Position numbers and translations under genes: made by a program. Of a stretch of DNA of 64,000 nucleotides, positions 27,328-37,140 are shown in pieces. The DNA comes from JAYFRL01 sp034925905. GTDB lineage: Bacteria; Bacillota; Clostridia; Lachnospirales; Anaerotignaceae. Numbering within the stretch: the stretch's first letter is position 1; each line of letters opens with the position of its first letter. The notes under the pieces were generated by a model. The model had not been told where the DNA came from. It saw nothing but the letters and a program-made list of their open reading frames with translations, and searched no databases. The stretch lies in contig JAYFRL010000005.1 in assembly GCA_034925905.1 (NCBI GenBank), positions 1 to 64,000 on the forward strand, in the 5' to 3' direction.

Positions 27328-28175
27328 TGATTAATCCCGTTTTAAGGCGTGAGGCTAAAACGACTTTGAGGACATTTAAAATTTTTCTTGCCGTTTCGCT
27401 TTATGTTATTTTTCTTGCCGGGATAGCCGGAATATATCTTTGGGGAGAAACCAGATGGTCTTATATGTCGGGCTTTGACCCTCAAAGCATGAATGGGCTT
27501 TATACTCTTTTAGGCGCTGTGCATATAGGGTTTATACTTATAATAACCCCTGCTTTAACCTCAGGCAGCATAAGCGGGGAAAGGGAAAGACAAACCCTAG
27601 ACCTTCTTTTGGTAACGAAAATGTCGCCGTTATCCATAGTTTTAGGCAAGCTTGTTTCTTCGCTCGGGCTTTCTGTGCTTTTAACCTTTGCAGCGGCGCC
27701 TGTTTTTGCCATTGTGCTTTATTTTGGGAGCTTCTCTGCTTTAGGCGTTTTAAAGCTTGTGCTCTATTGCCTTGTTTCGTCTTGCCTTATAGGCTCGATT
27801 GCCATATACCTTTCTTCTGTATTTAAAAGAACCGTGACGGCAAGCGTTATGGTCTATATAATAATAGGCGCCCTTTGTGTGGGTACTCTTATAGCCTATT
27901 TTGTTTATATGACGATATATGTTAATATTACATCAGAGCCTTCGGGCAGCCTTGGAAGCCTTTTGATATTATGCTTAAATCCGATTCTTGGTTTTTTAAG
28001 CATAATAGGGAAAGAAACAGGCATGGATATTGTAGGCCAGATTTTCTCGATGTTTAGACGTGCCGAGGTTTATCCCTGGTATGTGGGGGATTTTTATATA
28101 GTCAACATAATTGCTTCCTTGGCTCTTGCCGCACTTTTTGTGGTGCTTACGGTAAAACGCCTTAAATCAAGATAA
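27324..28175 (+). CDS. ABC-2 type permease
   Basis: A 283-residue membrane protein with about six membrane segments. It carries the ABC-2 family motif SGSISGERERQTLDLLLVTKM (about 80-100) that contacts the ATPase. The start overlaps the ATPase stop (ATGA). Together with the 645-residue membrane protein it forms a three-gene exporter unit. Substrate unknown. Confidence 0.9.
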   Translation: MMINPVLRREAKTTLRTFKIFLAVSLYVIFLAGIAGIYLWGETRWSYMSGFDPQSMNGLYTLLGAVHIGFILIITPALTSGSISGERERQTLDLLLVTKMSPLSIVLGKLVSSLGLSVLLTFAAAPVFAIVLYFGSFSALGVLKLVLYCLVSSCLIGSIAIYLSSVFKRTVTASVMVYIIIGALCVGTLIAYFVYMTIYVNITSEPSGSLGSLLILCLNPILGFLSIIGKETGMDIVGQIFSMFRRAEVYPWYVGDFYIVNIIASLALAALFVVLTVKRLKSR

Positions 28176-28205
28176 TAAAGATATATGAAAGGGGAAAACA
28201 TTTAT

Positions 28206-29378
28206 ATGGATGCAAAAGAGAGGGCTTTAAAAGCGCATGAAAACTGGAAGGGCAAAATAGAGGTCATATCCCGTTGCGAGATAAATAACAGCTCGGATTT
28301 GGCGGTTGCCTATACTCCCGGTGTTGCTTATCCCTGCCTTGAAATCGAGAAGGATATTGAAAAAAGCTATATATATACAAGGCGGTATAACATGGTTGCA
28401 GTTATAACTGACGGAACGGCTGTTTTAGGTCTTGGAGACATTGGGCCTGAAGCTGGAATGCCCGTTATGGAAGGCAAGTGCGTGCTTTTTAAAGAATTTG
28501 GCGATGTAGATGCTTTTCCCTTATGCATAAAAAGTAAGAGCGTGGACGAAATAGTTGAAACCATAAGGCTTATTTCAGGATCCTTTGGAGGAGTAAACCT
28601 TGAAGATATTTCCGCTCCACGTTGTTTCGAGATTGAAAGGCGCTTAAAGGAATGCTGTGATATCCCTATTTTTCATGACGACCAGCATGGAACCGCCGTT
28701 GTCTGCCTTGCAGCGATGATAAACGCTTCAAGGCTTACGGGGAGGAAGCTTTCTTCCCTTAAGGTTGTTGTTAACGGCGCGGGAGCTGCGGCTGTTGCTG
28801 TGTCCAAGCTTCTTATTTCCGCAGGAATTGGGAGCCTTATCCTTTGTGACAGAAGCGGAGCAATATATGAAGGCAGGGAAAACCTTAACCCCGAAAAAGA
28901 GATTATGTCAAAGATAACAAACAGGGAAATGAAAAAAGGTTCTTTAAGCGATGTTATACGCGGTGCAGATGTGTTTATCGGGCTTTCTGCTCCGGGCAGC
29001 TTAACGGGCGGAATGGTTAAAAGCATGAACAAAGACCCGTTTGTTTTTGCTATGGCAAACCCGACTCCAGAGATATTCCCGGACGAGGCGAAAGAAAACG
29101 GAGCGGCAGTTGTGGGAACGGGCAGAAGCGATTTTGCCAACCAGATAAACAATGTCTTGGCTTTCCCGGGTATATTCAGAGGTGCGCTTGACGTGCGCGC
29201 AAGCGATATAAACGATGAAATGAAGATTGCGGCGGCTCATGCAATAGCTTATTTCATAAAAGATGATGAGCTTTCTGCAGATTATATAGTTCCAAGTGCA
29301 ACAAATAGAACCGTTGCACCATTGGTTGCCGCATCGGTTGCAAAAGCAGCGTACAAATCGGGAGTTGCAAGGAAATAA
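28206..29378 (+). CDS. NAD(P)-dependent malic enzyme
   Basis: Oxidatively decarboxylates malate to pyruvate. The 390-residue product is the short bacterial type. It shows LAVAYTPGVAYPCL, TDGTAVLGLGDIGPEAGMPVMEGK, the metal site IPIFHDDQHGTAVVCLAA, the Rossmann motif VVNGAGAAAVAV, and FAMANPTPEIFPDEA. The first in-frame ATG (28185) has no ribosome site, while GAAAGGGG lies before 28206. It gives pyruvate and reducing power and pairs logically with citrate synthase and isocitrate dehydrogenase elsewhere in the window. Confidence 0.93.
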   Translation: MDAKERALKAHENWKGKIEVISRCEINNSSDLAVAYTPGVAYPCLEIEKDIEKSYIYTRRYNMVAVITDGTAVLGLGDIGPEAGMPVMEGKCVLFKEFGDVDAFPLCIKSKSVDEIVETIRLISGSFGGVNLEDISAPRCFEIERRLKECCDIPIFHDDQHGTAVVCLAAMINASRLTGRKLSSLKVVVNGAGAAAVAVSKLLISAGIGSLILCDRSGAIYEGRENLNPEKEIMSKITNREMKKGSLSDVIRGADVFIGLSAPGSLTGGMVKSMNKDPFVFAMANPTPEIFPDEAKENGAAVVGTGRSDFANQINNVLAFPGIFRGALDVRASDINDEMKIAAAHAIAYFIKDDELSADYIVPSATNRTVAPLVAASVAKAAYKSGVARK

Positions 29379-29405
29379 AAACTTATTTGTCGGGGGTGTG
29401 ATGCT

Positions 29406-31643
29406 TTGGAGGAGTTTATTGTTTCAGGATATGTGGGAGATGTAATATTCCGCAACGAAGAAAACGGCTATACGGTTTTTTCGGTTGAAACAAGCGATGA
29501 AACCATAGTATGCGTTGGCGAGGCTTTTCATATAAATGAAGGTGAAAGCGTTAAAGCCACAGGCGTTTGGACAACACATCCCGTTTATGGCAGGCAGCTT
29601 AAGATTTCATACATAGAAAAAAGCATGCCTGAAGATGTGGAAGGAATAGAAAAATACCTTTCTTCAGGCGTTATAAAAGGTGTAGGCGTTAAAATGGCTA
29701 AGAAAATAGCCCAAGCCTTTGGCGAAGCCACATTTGACATAATAGATGCCGATCCTGTCCGGCTTTCGGAGATAAGGGGTATAAGCGTTAAAAAAGCTAT
29801 AGAAATAGGCAATATTTTCCACGAACAGCAGGGCATGAGAAATGCCATGCTGTTTTTCGGGAAATTGGGGATATCTTCTCATTATGCCATAAAGATATAT
29901 AAAAAATACAGGGAAGAGGCAATATATGCCGTTAAAACCAATCCATACGGCATAGCCGACGAAATATGGGGCATAGGCTTCAAAACGGCGGACAGGATAG
30001 CAGCAATGTCGGGCATACTTCCAAATTCTCCTTATAGGATAAAGGCCGGAATAAAATATGTTTTGAATTTTGCGGCCTCCTCGGGGCATACTTTTTTACC
30101 AAGAAAATCCCTGCTTTCGGAAACCTCAAGGCTGCTTGAGCTGGATGAGGAAACAATAGAAGCCATATTTCCCGAGCTTCAAATTGAACGCGAGATAATA
30201 CAGGAAAAAATAAACGATATAGACGCGGTATACTTAAGTTATTATTATTATGCCGAGCTTTCTGTTGCCAAAAATCTTATGTCTATATCAAACGAAGGTT
30301 TTGATATAGACACAAGCTTTGTTTTTGAGGACATAAAGAGGGCGGAGGCCGCCTCTGGTATAGCTTTGGCGGAAAACCAGAAAAAAGCGGCTTTAGCGTC
30401 CGCGCAAAATGGGCTTTTGGTTATAACAGGCGGTCCGGGCACGGGAAAAACCACAACAATAAAAGTTATAATAAACTTTTTTTTAAAGCTTGGCAAAAAG
30501 ATAGTGCTTGCCGCGCCAACAGGTCGGGCCGCAAAACGTATGACGGAATCGACGGGTCTTCCTGCCCAAACCATACACAGGCTTTTAGGCATAACCTATA
30601 TAGACAATGAAGCTAAAAGCCAGTCGTTCGATAAAAACGAGGACAACCCCATAGAAGCGGATGTTATCATAATAGACGAAATGTCAATGGTTGATATTTT
30701 CCTTATGAATAGCTTTTTAAAAGCCGTGCCTAAAGGTTGCCGGCTTATTCTTGTTGGCGATGCAAACCAGCTTCCTTCCGTTGGTCCCGGAAATGTGCTT
30801 AAAGACATAATAAAATCAGGCAAAATAAATGTTGTATCCCTGGATGAGATTTTCCGGCAGGCCGGAGAAAGCGCGATAATAGTTAATGCGCACAGGATAA
30901 ATACAGGAGAATATCCTGTGTTTAACGAAAAAAGCAAAGATTTTTTCTTTGTTGAGCGTCTTACGCCAAAAAGCGTTACAGATACCATAAAGGAGCTTTT
31001 AACCAAAAGACTGCCAAATTATTTAAGTAAAGACGGTTTTTTGGACATGCAGGTTTTAACCCCCGTCAGGAAAGGCGCTACGGGAGTTTATAGCTTAAAT
31101 TCAATACTTCAGGAGGTTTTAAATCCTCCTTCAAGCAAAAAAGCGGAAAAAGAATTTAAGGATGTTATATACCGCATAGGCGATAAGGTTATGCAGATAA
31201 AAAACAATTATAATATGGCATGGCAGATAAGAGATGAAAACGGCCGTGTTATAGATGAAGGAATGGGTGTGTTTAACGGCGACCAGGGGATAATCTGCGG
31301 GATAGACGATTTAAGCGAAGGGATAACGGTTGTTTTTGACGACAATAAATACGTTGAGTATGATTATTCGCAGCTTGAAGAGCTAGAGCTTTCATATGCC
31401 ATAACCATACATAAATCCCAGGGCAGTGAATACCCCGTTGTGGTTATGCCTGTTTTAAGCGGCCCTCCGATGCTTATGACGCGAAACCTGCTTTATACTG
31501 CCGTAACCCGGGCAAAGGAGCTTGTTGTGCTTGTAGGCTCAAAAAACACTGTGTATCAAATGGTTGATAACAACAAGGAAATAAGGAAATATTCAGGTCT
31601 TGACTTTAGAATAGCAAGATTATATGATGTCATGTATGGGTAA
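29406..31643 (+). CDS. recD2: RecD2-type ATP-dependent DNA helicase
   Basis: A 5'-3' helicase of superfamily 1B not tied to RecBC. The 745 residues begin with a TTG (29406). The N-terminal part has an OB-like domain and helix-hairpin-helix segments (about 85-200, with SSGVIKGVGVKMAKKIAQAF). Motif I is GGPGTGKTTTIK (about 344-355), motif II IIIDEMSMVD, motif III VGDANQLPSVGPG, and the C-terminal part has AITIHKSQGSEYPVV and LLYTAVTRAKELVVL. Length fits RecD2. The comF-like gene follows after 5 bases. Confidence 0.94.
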   Translation: MEEFIVSGYVGDVIFRNEENGYTVFSVETSDETIVCVGEAFHINEGESVKATGVWTTHPVYGRQLKISYIEKSMPEDVEGIEKYLSSGVIKGVGVKMAKKIAQAFGEATFDIIDADPVRLSEIRGISVKKAIEIGNIFHEQQGMRNAMLFFGKLGISSHYAIKIYKKYREEAIYAVKTNPYGIADEIWGIGFKTADRIAAMSGILPNSPYRIKAGIKYVLNFAASSGHTFLPRKSLLSETSRLLELDEETIEAIFPELQIEREIIQEKINDIDAVYLSYYYYAELSVAKNLMSISNEGFDIDTSFVFEDIKRAEAASGIALAENQKKAALASAQNGLLVITGGPGTGKTTTIKVIINFFLKLGKKIVLAAPTGRAAKRMTESTGLPAQTIHRLLGITYIDNEAKSQSFDKNEDNPIEADVIIIDEMSMVDIFLMNSFLKAVPKGCRLILVGDANQLPSVGPGNVLKDIIKSGKINVVSLDEIFRQAGESAIIVNAHRINTGEYPVFNEKSKDFFFVERLTPKSVTDTIKELLTKRLPNYLSKDGFLDMQVLTPVRKGATGVYSLNSILQEVLNPPSSKKAEKEFKDVIYRIGDKVMQIKNNYNMAWQIRDENGRVIDEGMGVFNGDQGIICGIDDLSEGITVVFDDNKYVEYDYSQLEELELSYAITIHKSQGSEYPVVVMPVLSGPPMLMTRNLLYTAVTRAKELVVLVGSKNTVYQMVDNNKEIRKYSGLDFRIARLYDVMYG

Positions 31644-31648
31644 AAAAT

Positions 31649-32359
31649 ATGGATACGTTAAAATACATTTTAAATTGGATATACCCTGAAAAATGTGTTC
31701 TTTGCAGGAGAGTCCTTCCAATAAACAATTCTTTTGGAGGAATCTGCGCAGGCTGCGATAAAAACATGCCTTTTATAAAGCCGCCCAGATGCAGTATATG
31801 TGGCAGGCATATAGAAAACGGGGAGATATGCGAGCGCTGCGCAAAAGCAAGCTATGCTTTTGAAAAGGCGTATGCCGTTTTTGATTATGAAGACGTCAAA
31901 GAATCCATACATAGGTTTAAATACGGATGTATTAAAGGTATAGGGGAAACTTTTTCAGCTCTTATGGTTCGTTTTGCCGAATGTTCAAGCATGGATATTA
32001 GCAATATAGATGTTATAGTCCCTGTTCCGCTTTATAAAAGCAAGCTTAAAAGCAGGGGGTTCAATCAGTCTGAGCTGCTGGCCTTTGGAATAGGCAGGCA
32101 TTTTGGCATAGAAGTGGATAAAACTTCGCTTTTAAGAATCCGTGAGACACCCCCCCAAAGCCTCCTTGACATTTCAGAAAGAAGGAAAAATGTTAAAGGT
32201 GCTTTTAAGGTTACGGATGAAAAAGCGGTTTTAAATAAAACAGTGCTTTTGATAGATGATATTTTCACATCGGGAGCAACTTTAAACGAATGCTCCGCAG
32301 CTCTTTTAAGGGCGGGAGCTTCGACCGTTTATGTTTTTGCTCTTTCGCTGGCTAATTGA
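31649..32359 (+). CDS. ComF-family phosphoribosyltransferase-like protein
   Basis: A 236-residue protein of the ComF/GntX family, implicated in DNA uptake in naturally competent bacteria. The N-terminal zinc-ribbon has cysteine pairs in CVLCRRV, CAGCDK and CSICGRHIENGEICERC (about 11-66). The C-terminal phosphoribosyltransferase domain carries the PRPP loop VLLIDDIFTSGATL. In this window a PilC/PilT operon lies 13 kb away, which may be relevant to uptake, but no comE genes are visible. Only 5 bases separate it from recD2. Confidence 0.92.
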   Translation: MDTLKYILNWIYPEKCVLCRRVLPINNSFGGICAGCDKNMPFIKPPRCSICGRHIENGEICERCAKASYAFEKAYAVFDYEDVKESIHRFKYGCIKGIGETFSALMVRFAECSSMDISNIDVIVPVPLYKSKLKSRGFNQSELLAFGIGRHFGIEVDKTSLLRIRETPPQSLLDISERRKNVKGAFKVTDEKAVLNKTVLLIDDIFTSGATLNECSAALLRAGASTVYVFALSLAN

Positions 32360-32402
32360 TAATTAGAAATTGTTTAAAATAAGTTAACATTTTATTAATA
32401 TC

Positions 32403-32431
32403 TTGTTAGATAAAGTATTGTAAAATATAAA
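32403..32431 (+). promoter_or_regulatory. Putative promoter of the Gld-type ABC operon
   Basis: TTGTTA (32403-32408), a 17-base spacer and TATAAA (32426-32431) lie about 50 bases before the TTG start at 32483. The DNA is AT-rich, so this is a moderate call. Confidence 0.55.
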
Positions 32432-32482
32432 ATAGAGAATTGTGTATTTGATATGCAAAAAAAATATGCGGAGGGATTATAA

Positions 32483-33520
32483 TTGATAGAAGTTAAGGGC
32501 TTAACCAAGCAATATGGTCCGAACAAAGCTGTCGATAATATTGATTTTACTGTTGAAAAAGGCGAGATTGTTGGCTTTTTAGGTCCAAACGGCGCAGGTA
32601 AATCAACAACCATGAATATTATCACAGGCTATATTTCACCCACTGAGGGTGTAGTTAAAATCGGAAGCTATGATATTTTAAAAGACCCTATAAAGGCAAA
32701 AAAACATATAGGCTATCTTCCAGAGGTGCCTCCTGTCTACCCTGATATGACAGTTACCGAATATCTTACATTTGCCGCTGAGCTTAAAGGGGTTAAAAAG
32801 AAGGAAATACCACAGATGGTTGAAACGGTTAAAGAAACCGTGAAGATAAAAAATGTTCAGGACAAGCTTATAAGAGCTCTTTCAAAAGGCTATAGGCAGC
32901 GTGTTGGTCTAGCTCAGGCTCTTTTAGGAGACCCGGAGGTTCTTGTTTTGGACGAGCCTACCGTAGGCCTTGACCCTAAGCAAATAATAGAAATGAGAGA
33001 TGTTATAAAAAGCCTTAAAGGAAAGCACACCGTTATTTTAAGCACCCATATCCTTTCGGAAATAAGCGAAGTTTGTGATAAAATAATGATTATTTCCGGC
33101 GGGAAACTCCTTGCGGTAGACACTCCGGAAAACTTAAGCAAGCGTTTAAGCGGCGGGAATACTCTTGTTGCAAGGATAAAGGGAGACAAAAATAAAGCGG
33201 CTGATATTATTAATTCCATGCCCGGAATTATAAGCCTTGTTTCAAAAGGTCATATCGAAGAAGGCAGCACGGATTTTGTAATAGAAGTTGAAGAAAATAT
33301 CGATATAAGGGAAGCGCTTTTTAAACTGGTTTATGAAAACGGTCTTTCTCTTCTTATCCTTAAAGCCAAGGAGCTTACCCTTGAAGAAATCTTCCTTCAG
33401 GTAACGGAAGAAGGAAAAACGGACGAAGAAGACGAAGTTTTAAGCGAAGAATCTTTAAAAGTTGAAGACTCTTTGGAAGAAGCTTCTGAAAGCTCCGAAA
33501 AAAAGGAGGAGGATAACTGA
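32483..33520 (+). CDS. ABC transporter ATP-binding protein, GldA-like
   Basis: A 345-residue ATPase starting at a TTG (32483) behind GGAGGG. Walker A is GPNGAGKSTTMN (about 35-46), the signature LSKGYRQRVGLAQAL, Walker B VLVLDEPTVGLDP, and the H-loop VILSTHILSEISE. The last 40 residues form an unusual acidic, Ser/Glu-rich tail that is absent from most homologues. Its stop overlaps the permease start. The gene order matches gliding-type (GldAFG) exporters, which also occur in non-gliding Bacillota. Confidence 0.93.
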   Translation: MIEVKGLTKQYGPNKAVDNIDFTVEKGEIVGFLGPNGAGKSTTMNIITGYISPTEGVVKIGSYDILKDPIKAKKHIGYLPEVPPVYPDMTVTEYLTFAAELKGVKKKEIPQMVETVKETVKIKNVQDKLIRALSKGYRQRVGLAQALLGDPEVLVLDEPTVGLDPKQIIEMRDVIKSLKGKHTVILSTHILSEISEVCDKIMIISGGKLLAVDTPENLSKRLSGGNTLVARIKGDKNKAADIINSMPGIISLVSKGHIEEGSTDFVIEVEENIDIREALFKLVYENGLSLLILKAKELTLEEIFLQVTEEGKTDEEDEVLSEESLKVEDSLEEASESSEKKEEDN

Positions 33521-34383
33521 TGGCAGCTATTTATAAAAGAGAACTCAAAGCATATTTTGATTCAATGATAGGCTATATATTTATAGGTTTTTTCGTGCTT
33601 ATAACAGCCGTATATTTTTCTGTTTTTAATCTCTTTTCGTTAAGCCCTGATTTTAGGATTGCACTTGGAAATGTTGTGGCGCTTTTTCTTATTCTTGTGC
33701 CGGCGCTAACAATGAGGCTTCTTGCAGAGGAATCAAAGCAAAAAACAGACCAGCTTCTTTTAACCGCCCCAGTTAAAGTTACGGATATTGTTTTAGGCAA
33801 ATATTTTGCGGCTATAACTGTGTTTTTGATAGGTCTTTTGTTTACGGCTCTGTTTCCTTTTATGATATCCCTTTATGGGAAAGTAAGTTTTCTTGAAACA
33901 TTTGGAACATATATCGGCTTCTTTTTTATGGGTTCAAGCTTTATAGCGATAGGCCTTTGGGTTTCGGCTATGACTGATAACCAGATAATTGCAGCCATAG
34001 GCAGCTTTGCGGTGCTTTTCCTTTTCCTTATGATAGACTACATAGCCATAGGCCTGCCTTCAAGCTCAAGCTTTTCAGTTTCTTTCATGGCCATGCTTGC
34101 CGCGCTCATCATATTTTATATTTTTGAATCCACAAGGAATGTTAAGCTTACCATATTCTTAGGCATATTAGCTGCTTTTGGAATTATTTATACCTTTATC
34201 TTATACACAAACATATACACGGGGCTTCCCGGGAAAATACTTACAGCTCTTGCTATAATAGTAAGATACGAGAATTTTTCTCTCGGTATAATGGATTTTG
34301 GAGCATTAATATATTTTGTGTCTTTCTCGGCTGCCTTTTTATATCTGACAATAGGCATAATAGAGAAAAGACGCTGGAGCTAG
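33520..34383 (+). CDS. ABC-2 type permease, GldF-like
   Basis: A 287-residue membrane protein with about six segments. It has the family block TMRLLAEESKQKTDQLLLTAPV (about 66-87; quoted in part: MRLLAEESKQKTDQLLLT) that couples to the ATPase. Translation start overlaps the GldA-like stop. With the next gene, which supplies a large extracytoplasmic domain, it forms a three-component exporter. Substrate unknown. Confidence 0.92.
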   Translation: MAAIYKRELKAYFDSMIGYIFIGFFVLITAVYFSVFNLFSLSPDFRIALGNVVALFLILVPALTMRLLAEESKQKTDQLLLTAPVKVTDIVLGKYFAAITVFLIGLLFTALFPFMISLYGKVSFLETFGTYIGFFFMGSSFIAIGLWVSAMTDNQIIAAIGSFAVLFLFLMIDYIAIGLPSSSSFSVSFMAMLAALIIFYIFESTRNVKLTIFLGILAAFGIIYTFILYTNIYTGLPGKILTALAIIVRYENFSLGIMDFGALIYFVSFSAAFLYLTIGIIEKRRWS

Positions 34384-34399
34384 AGGAGGAGGTGTTCAC

Positions 34400-35833
34400 A
34401 TGTCAAAACAAAAAGACAACAAGATAAGAATGAAATATGGAACACGTTCTCTTATAAAAACCTTTGTGTTCTTTGCAATTTTAATTGCGGTAAATATTAT
34501 AGCCGGGCGCTTTGACCTTACTGTAGACATAACGGACGACCAAAAATATACCCTTTCCGACCAGACGGAAACCCTTATTAAAGATCTTGATAAGGACATA
34601 ACAATATACGCGATATATAATGAGGGCTCTGAGGACACAGGTACAATAAAGATACTTAAGAACTACGAAGAGCTTAACAGCCATATAAAATATAAGGTGG
34701 TTGATCCGGATGATAATCCGCTTTTTGCCCAGCAATACGGAGATGATGCCACAAAGGTTATACATGGCTCGATTATAGTCCAATATGGGGATAAATATAA
34801 AATTTTAACCTCAAACGACATGACAACCTATGGAATAGACGAAACCACATATATGCCTACGGTTGAAAGCTTTAATGTCGAATCCCATGTAACGGGTGCC
34901 ATACTCCATGTTATAGGGAATGAATTATATGTTGCCTATATTCTTTCCGGGCATGGCGAGATTGAGCTTTCAAAAGAGCTTCAAAGCAACTTGAAAGGTG
35001 AAAACTATGATCTTAGAGAGCTTAACCTTGTAAGCGAGCAGCGTGTTCCCGAGGATGCCGATCTTCTGATAATAAATTCACCCGGGGTGGATATAAGTGA
35101 CGATGAGGTTAACTATTTAAGGGAATACCTTGAAAACGACGGAAGGGCAATGATAAGCATATCAATAGCTACGGCTTCTTTGCCTAAGTTTACATCGCTT
35201 CTTGAGCCTTTTTACGTTGAAATGGGCAAATCCATGGTTATAGAAGGGGATACAAAATATGTTTACCAGAATAATCCATATTATCTTATTCCAAGTCTTG
35301 CGACAAATACGATAACATCACCGATACTTGAATCAAACATGAGCGTATTTTTCCCATATGCACAAGGAATAATCGAGAATCCCGATCATGACGATTATAT
35401 AAGCATAGAACCTCTTTTAACGACATCTGAATCTTCATATGGAAAATATAAAATAGATAATGTTAAAAACTACGAAAAAGAGGAAGGCGACGCAGATGGA
35501 CCGTTTAATCTTGCCTGCGCTGTAACAAAGAGGAATACCGAGTTTGGCGGCAATTATACAAAGCTTATTCTTACAGGCGGAACGTCGCTTCAGGAATCTG
35601 AAATAAACAACATTGTTAATGGCGGAAACTTTGATTTTTATATCAATTCGCTCAATTGGCTTATTGACAGGGAAGACGCTATATCCGTTAGAGGAAAGAA
35701 CACAGCAACTTCAGAGAAGCTTGTTATAAACACCCAAAAATCCATAGTAATGGCAGGAGTAAGCGTTATATTGCTTCCGGCCCTTATATTCATAATAGGT
35801 ATATTTGAGGTTATCAAAAGAAGAAAGAAATAA
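34400..35833 (+). CDS. GldG-like ABC auxiliary protein
   Basis: A 477-residue protein with one N-terminal membrane segment (about 16-35), a large extracytoplasmic domain and one C-terminal segment (about 450-470) followed by a basic KRRKK end. The N-terminal FDLTVDITDDQKYTLSDQTE and the central YILSGHGEIELS and LLIINSPGVDISDDEVNYL match the GldG/IFT52-like family of ABC-associated proteins. GAGGAGG precedes the ATG. A strong terminator closes the operon. Confidence 0.9.
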   Translation: MSKQKDNKIRMKYGTRSLIKTFVFFAILIAVNIIAGRFDLTVDITDDQKYTLSDQTETLIKDLDKDITIYAIYNEGSEDTGTIKILKNYEELNSHIKYKVVDPDDNPLFAQQYGDDATKVIHGSIIVQYGDKYKILTSNDMTTYGIDETTYMPTVESFNVESHVTGAILHVIGNELYVAYILSGHGEIELSKELQSNLKGENYDLRELNLVSEQRVPEDADLLIINSPGVDISDDEVNYLREYLENDGRAMISISIATASLPKFTSLLEPFYVEMGKSMVIEGDTKYVYQNNPYYLIPSLATNTITSPILESNMSVFFPYAQGIIENPDHDDYISIEPLLTTSESSYGKYKIDNVKNYEKEEGDADGPFNLACAVTKRNTEFGGNYTKLILTGGTSLQESEINNIVNGGNFDFYINSLNWLIDREDAISVRGKNTATSEKLVINTQKSIVMAGVSVILLPALIFIIGIFEVIKRRKK

Positions 35834-35834
35834 A

Positions 35835-35874
35835 ATTAAGCCCCGCGCATAAAGAGCGGGGCTTAATTTTTTTT
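35835..35874 (+). terminator. Rho-independent terminator after the Gld-type operon
   Basis: ATTAAGCCCCGC pairs with GCGGGGCTTAAT (35835-35846 with 35856-35867), followed by a T-run to 35874. It starts about one base after the stop codon. Confidence 0.95.
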
Positions 35875-35956
35875 TAGGGCTTTAGCCTTGTTGAGCGAGC
35901 GTAACAAGCGAAACAATAAATCATTCGCTATGCTGGTGCGTGACAAAAAGTTATAC

Positions 35957-36025
35957 AAAAAAATCACCTTCCCTTAAAATAGAGTTGTTTAAGCTGCTAA
36001 ATTAACGAGAGGAAAGGTGATTTTT
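35957..36025 (-). terminator. Putative long-loop terminator after ftsZ
   Basis: AAAAATCACCTT (35959-35970) and AAGGTGATTTTT (36014-36025) are exact reverse complements with a 43-base loop. On the minus strand the distal arm ends in TTTTTTT. It starts three bases after the ftsZ stop. The long loop is unusual. Confidence 0.6.
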
Positions 36026-36027
36026 AT

Positions 36028-37140
36028 TTATCTTCTGAATTTTTCTTTTAAGAAAACAGGAATATCTATTATATCGTCTTCATCATTTACATTAAATTCA
36101 GGAGCCTGACGGGTTTGAGAATCCTGCGGGCTGCGTTTGTCAAAAGAATCTCTTTTAACCGTTCTCTGAATAGATTTTGAAGATCTGTCGCTTTCAAGAC
36201 CGGTAGCAATAACAGTAACGATAACCTCGTCCGTAAGGTTTTCGTTTATGGCCGTTCCAAAAAGGATTTCCGCATCCGGGTCTATAGAGTTGCGGATAAG
36301 GTTTGCGGCTTCATCTGCTTCAAGAAGACCAAGATTAATGTCTCCGCTGAAGTTTATAAGTACACTTTTTGCACCTTCGATTGTTGTTTCAAGAAGAGGC
36401 GACTGAATAGCGGCTTTTGCGGCAACTTCAGCTTTATTTTCTCCCGTTCCATGGCCGATACCCATATGTGCAATACCCTTATCAGCCATTACTGTGCGGA
36501 CATCTGCAAAATCAAGATTGATAACGCCAGGTTTTGATATCAAATCGGAGATCCCCTGAACGCCTTGCCTTAAAATTTCGTCTGCTTTATGGAAAGCTGC
36601 AATCATGGTTGTTTTTTTATCTATTATTGAGAGAAGCTTTTGGTTTGGAATTATAACCAATGTATCAACATGTTTTTTAAGCTCGTCAATGCCTTTTTCG
36701 GCATTGTTCATTCTTATTTTACCTTCAAACTGGAAAGGCTTTGTTACAACTCCAACAGTTAATATCCCAAGCTCTTTTGAAATAGCGGCAATTTTCGGAG
36801 CGGCGCCCGTTCCTGTTCCGCCGCCCATTCCTGCGGTTATAAAAACCATATCGGAACCTCTTAAAATCCCGGCTATTTCATCTTTTGTTTCATCTGCGGA
36901 TTTTTCGCCGATTTCAGGGTTTCCGCCGGCGCCAAGGCCTTTTGTAAGCTTTTCGCCTATTTGTATTTTAACAGGAGCCTTTGAAGAGGATAAGGCCTGA
37001 GCATCTGTGTTTATGGAAACGAAATCAACACCGTCTACGTTATCTTCTATCATTCGGTTAATGGCATTATTTCCGCCGCCACCAACTCCTATTACTTTTA
37101 TTGTAGCAATATTACTTTGAGTCATATCAAATTCTAACAA
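36028..37140 (-). CDS. ftsZ: Cell division protein FtsZ
   Basis: Tubulin-like GTPase that forms the division ring. GGAGGGG lies six bases before a TTG at 37140, and starting there gives MLEFDMTQSN, which matches FtsZ N-termini of other Bacillota. An ATG further in (M at 37125) is too far from the site. The 370 residues include VIGVGGGGNNAINRM, the GTP loop GGGTGTGAAP, and the C-terminal partner peptide DDIIDIPVFLKEKFRR. ftsQ and murA lie upstream on the same strand. No ftsA is adjacent, and no spoIIGA-sigE-sigG follows, unlike many spore-forming Clostridia. Confidence 0.96.
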   Translation of the reverse strand: MLEFDMTQSNIATIKVIGVGGGGNNAINRMIEDNVDGVDFVSINTDAQALSSSKAPVKIQIGEKLTKGLGAGGNPEIGEKSADETKDEIAGILRGSDMVFITAGMGGGTGTGAAPKIAAISKELGILTVGVVTKPFQFEGKIRMNNAEKGIDELKKHVDTLVIIPNQKLLSIIDKKTTMIAAFHKADEILRQGVQGISDLISKPGVINLDFADVRTVMADKGIAHMGIGHGTGENKAEVAAKAAIQSPLLETTIEGAKSVLINFSGDINLGLLEADEAANLIRNSIDPDAEILFGTAINENLTDEVIVTVIATGLESDRSSKSIQRTVKRDSFDKRSPQDSQTRQAPEFNVNDEDDIIDIPVFLKEKFRR

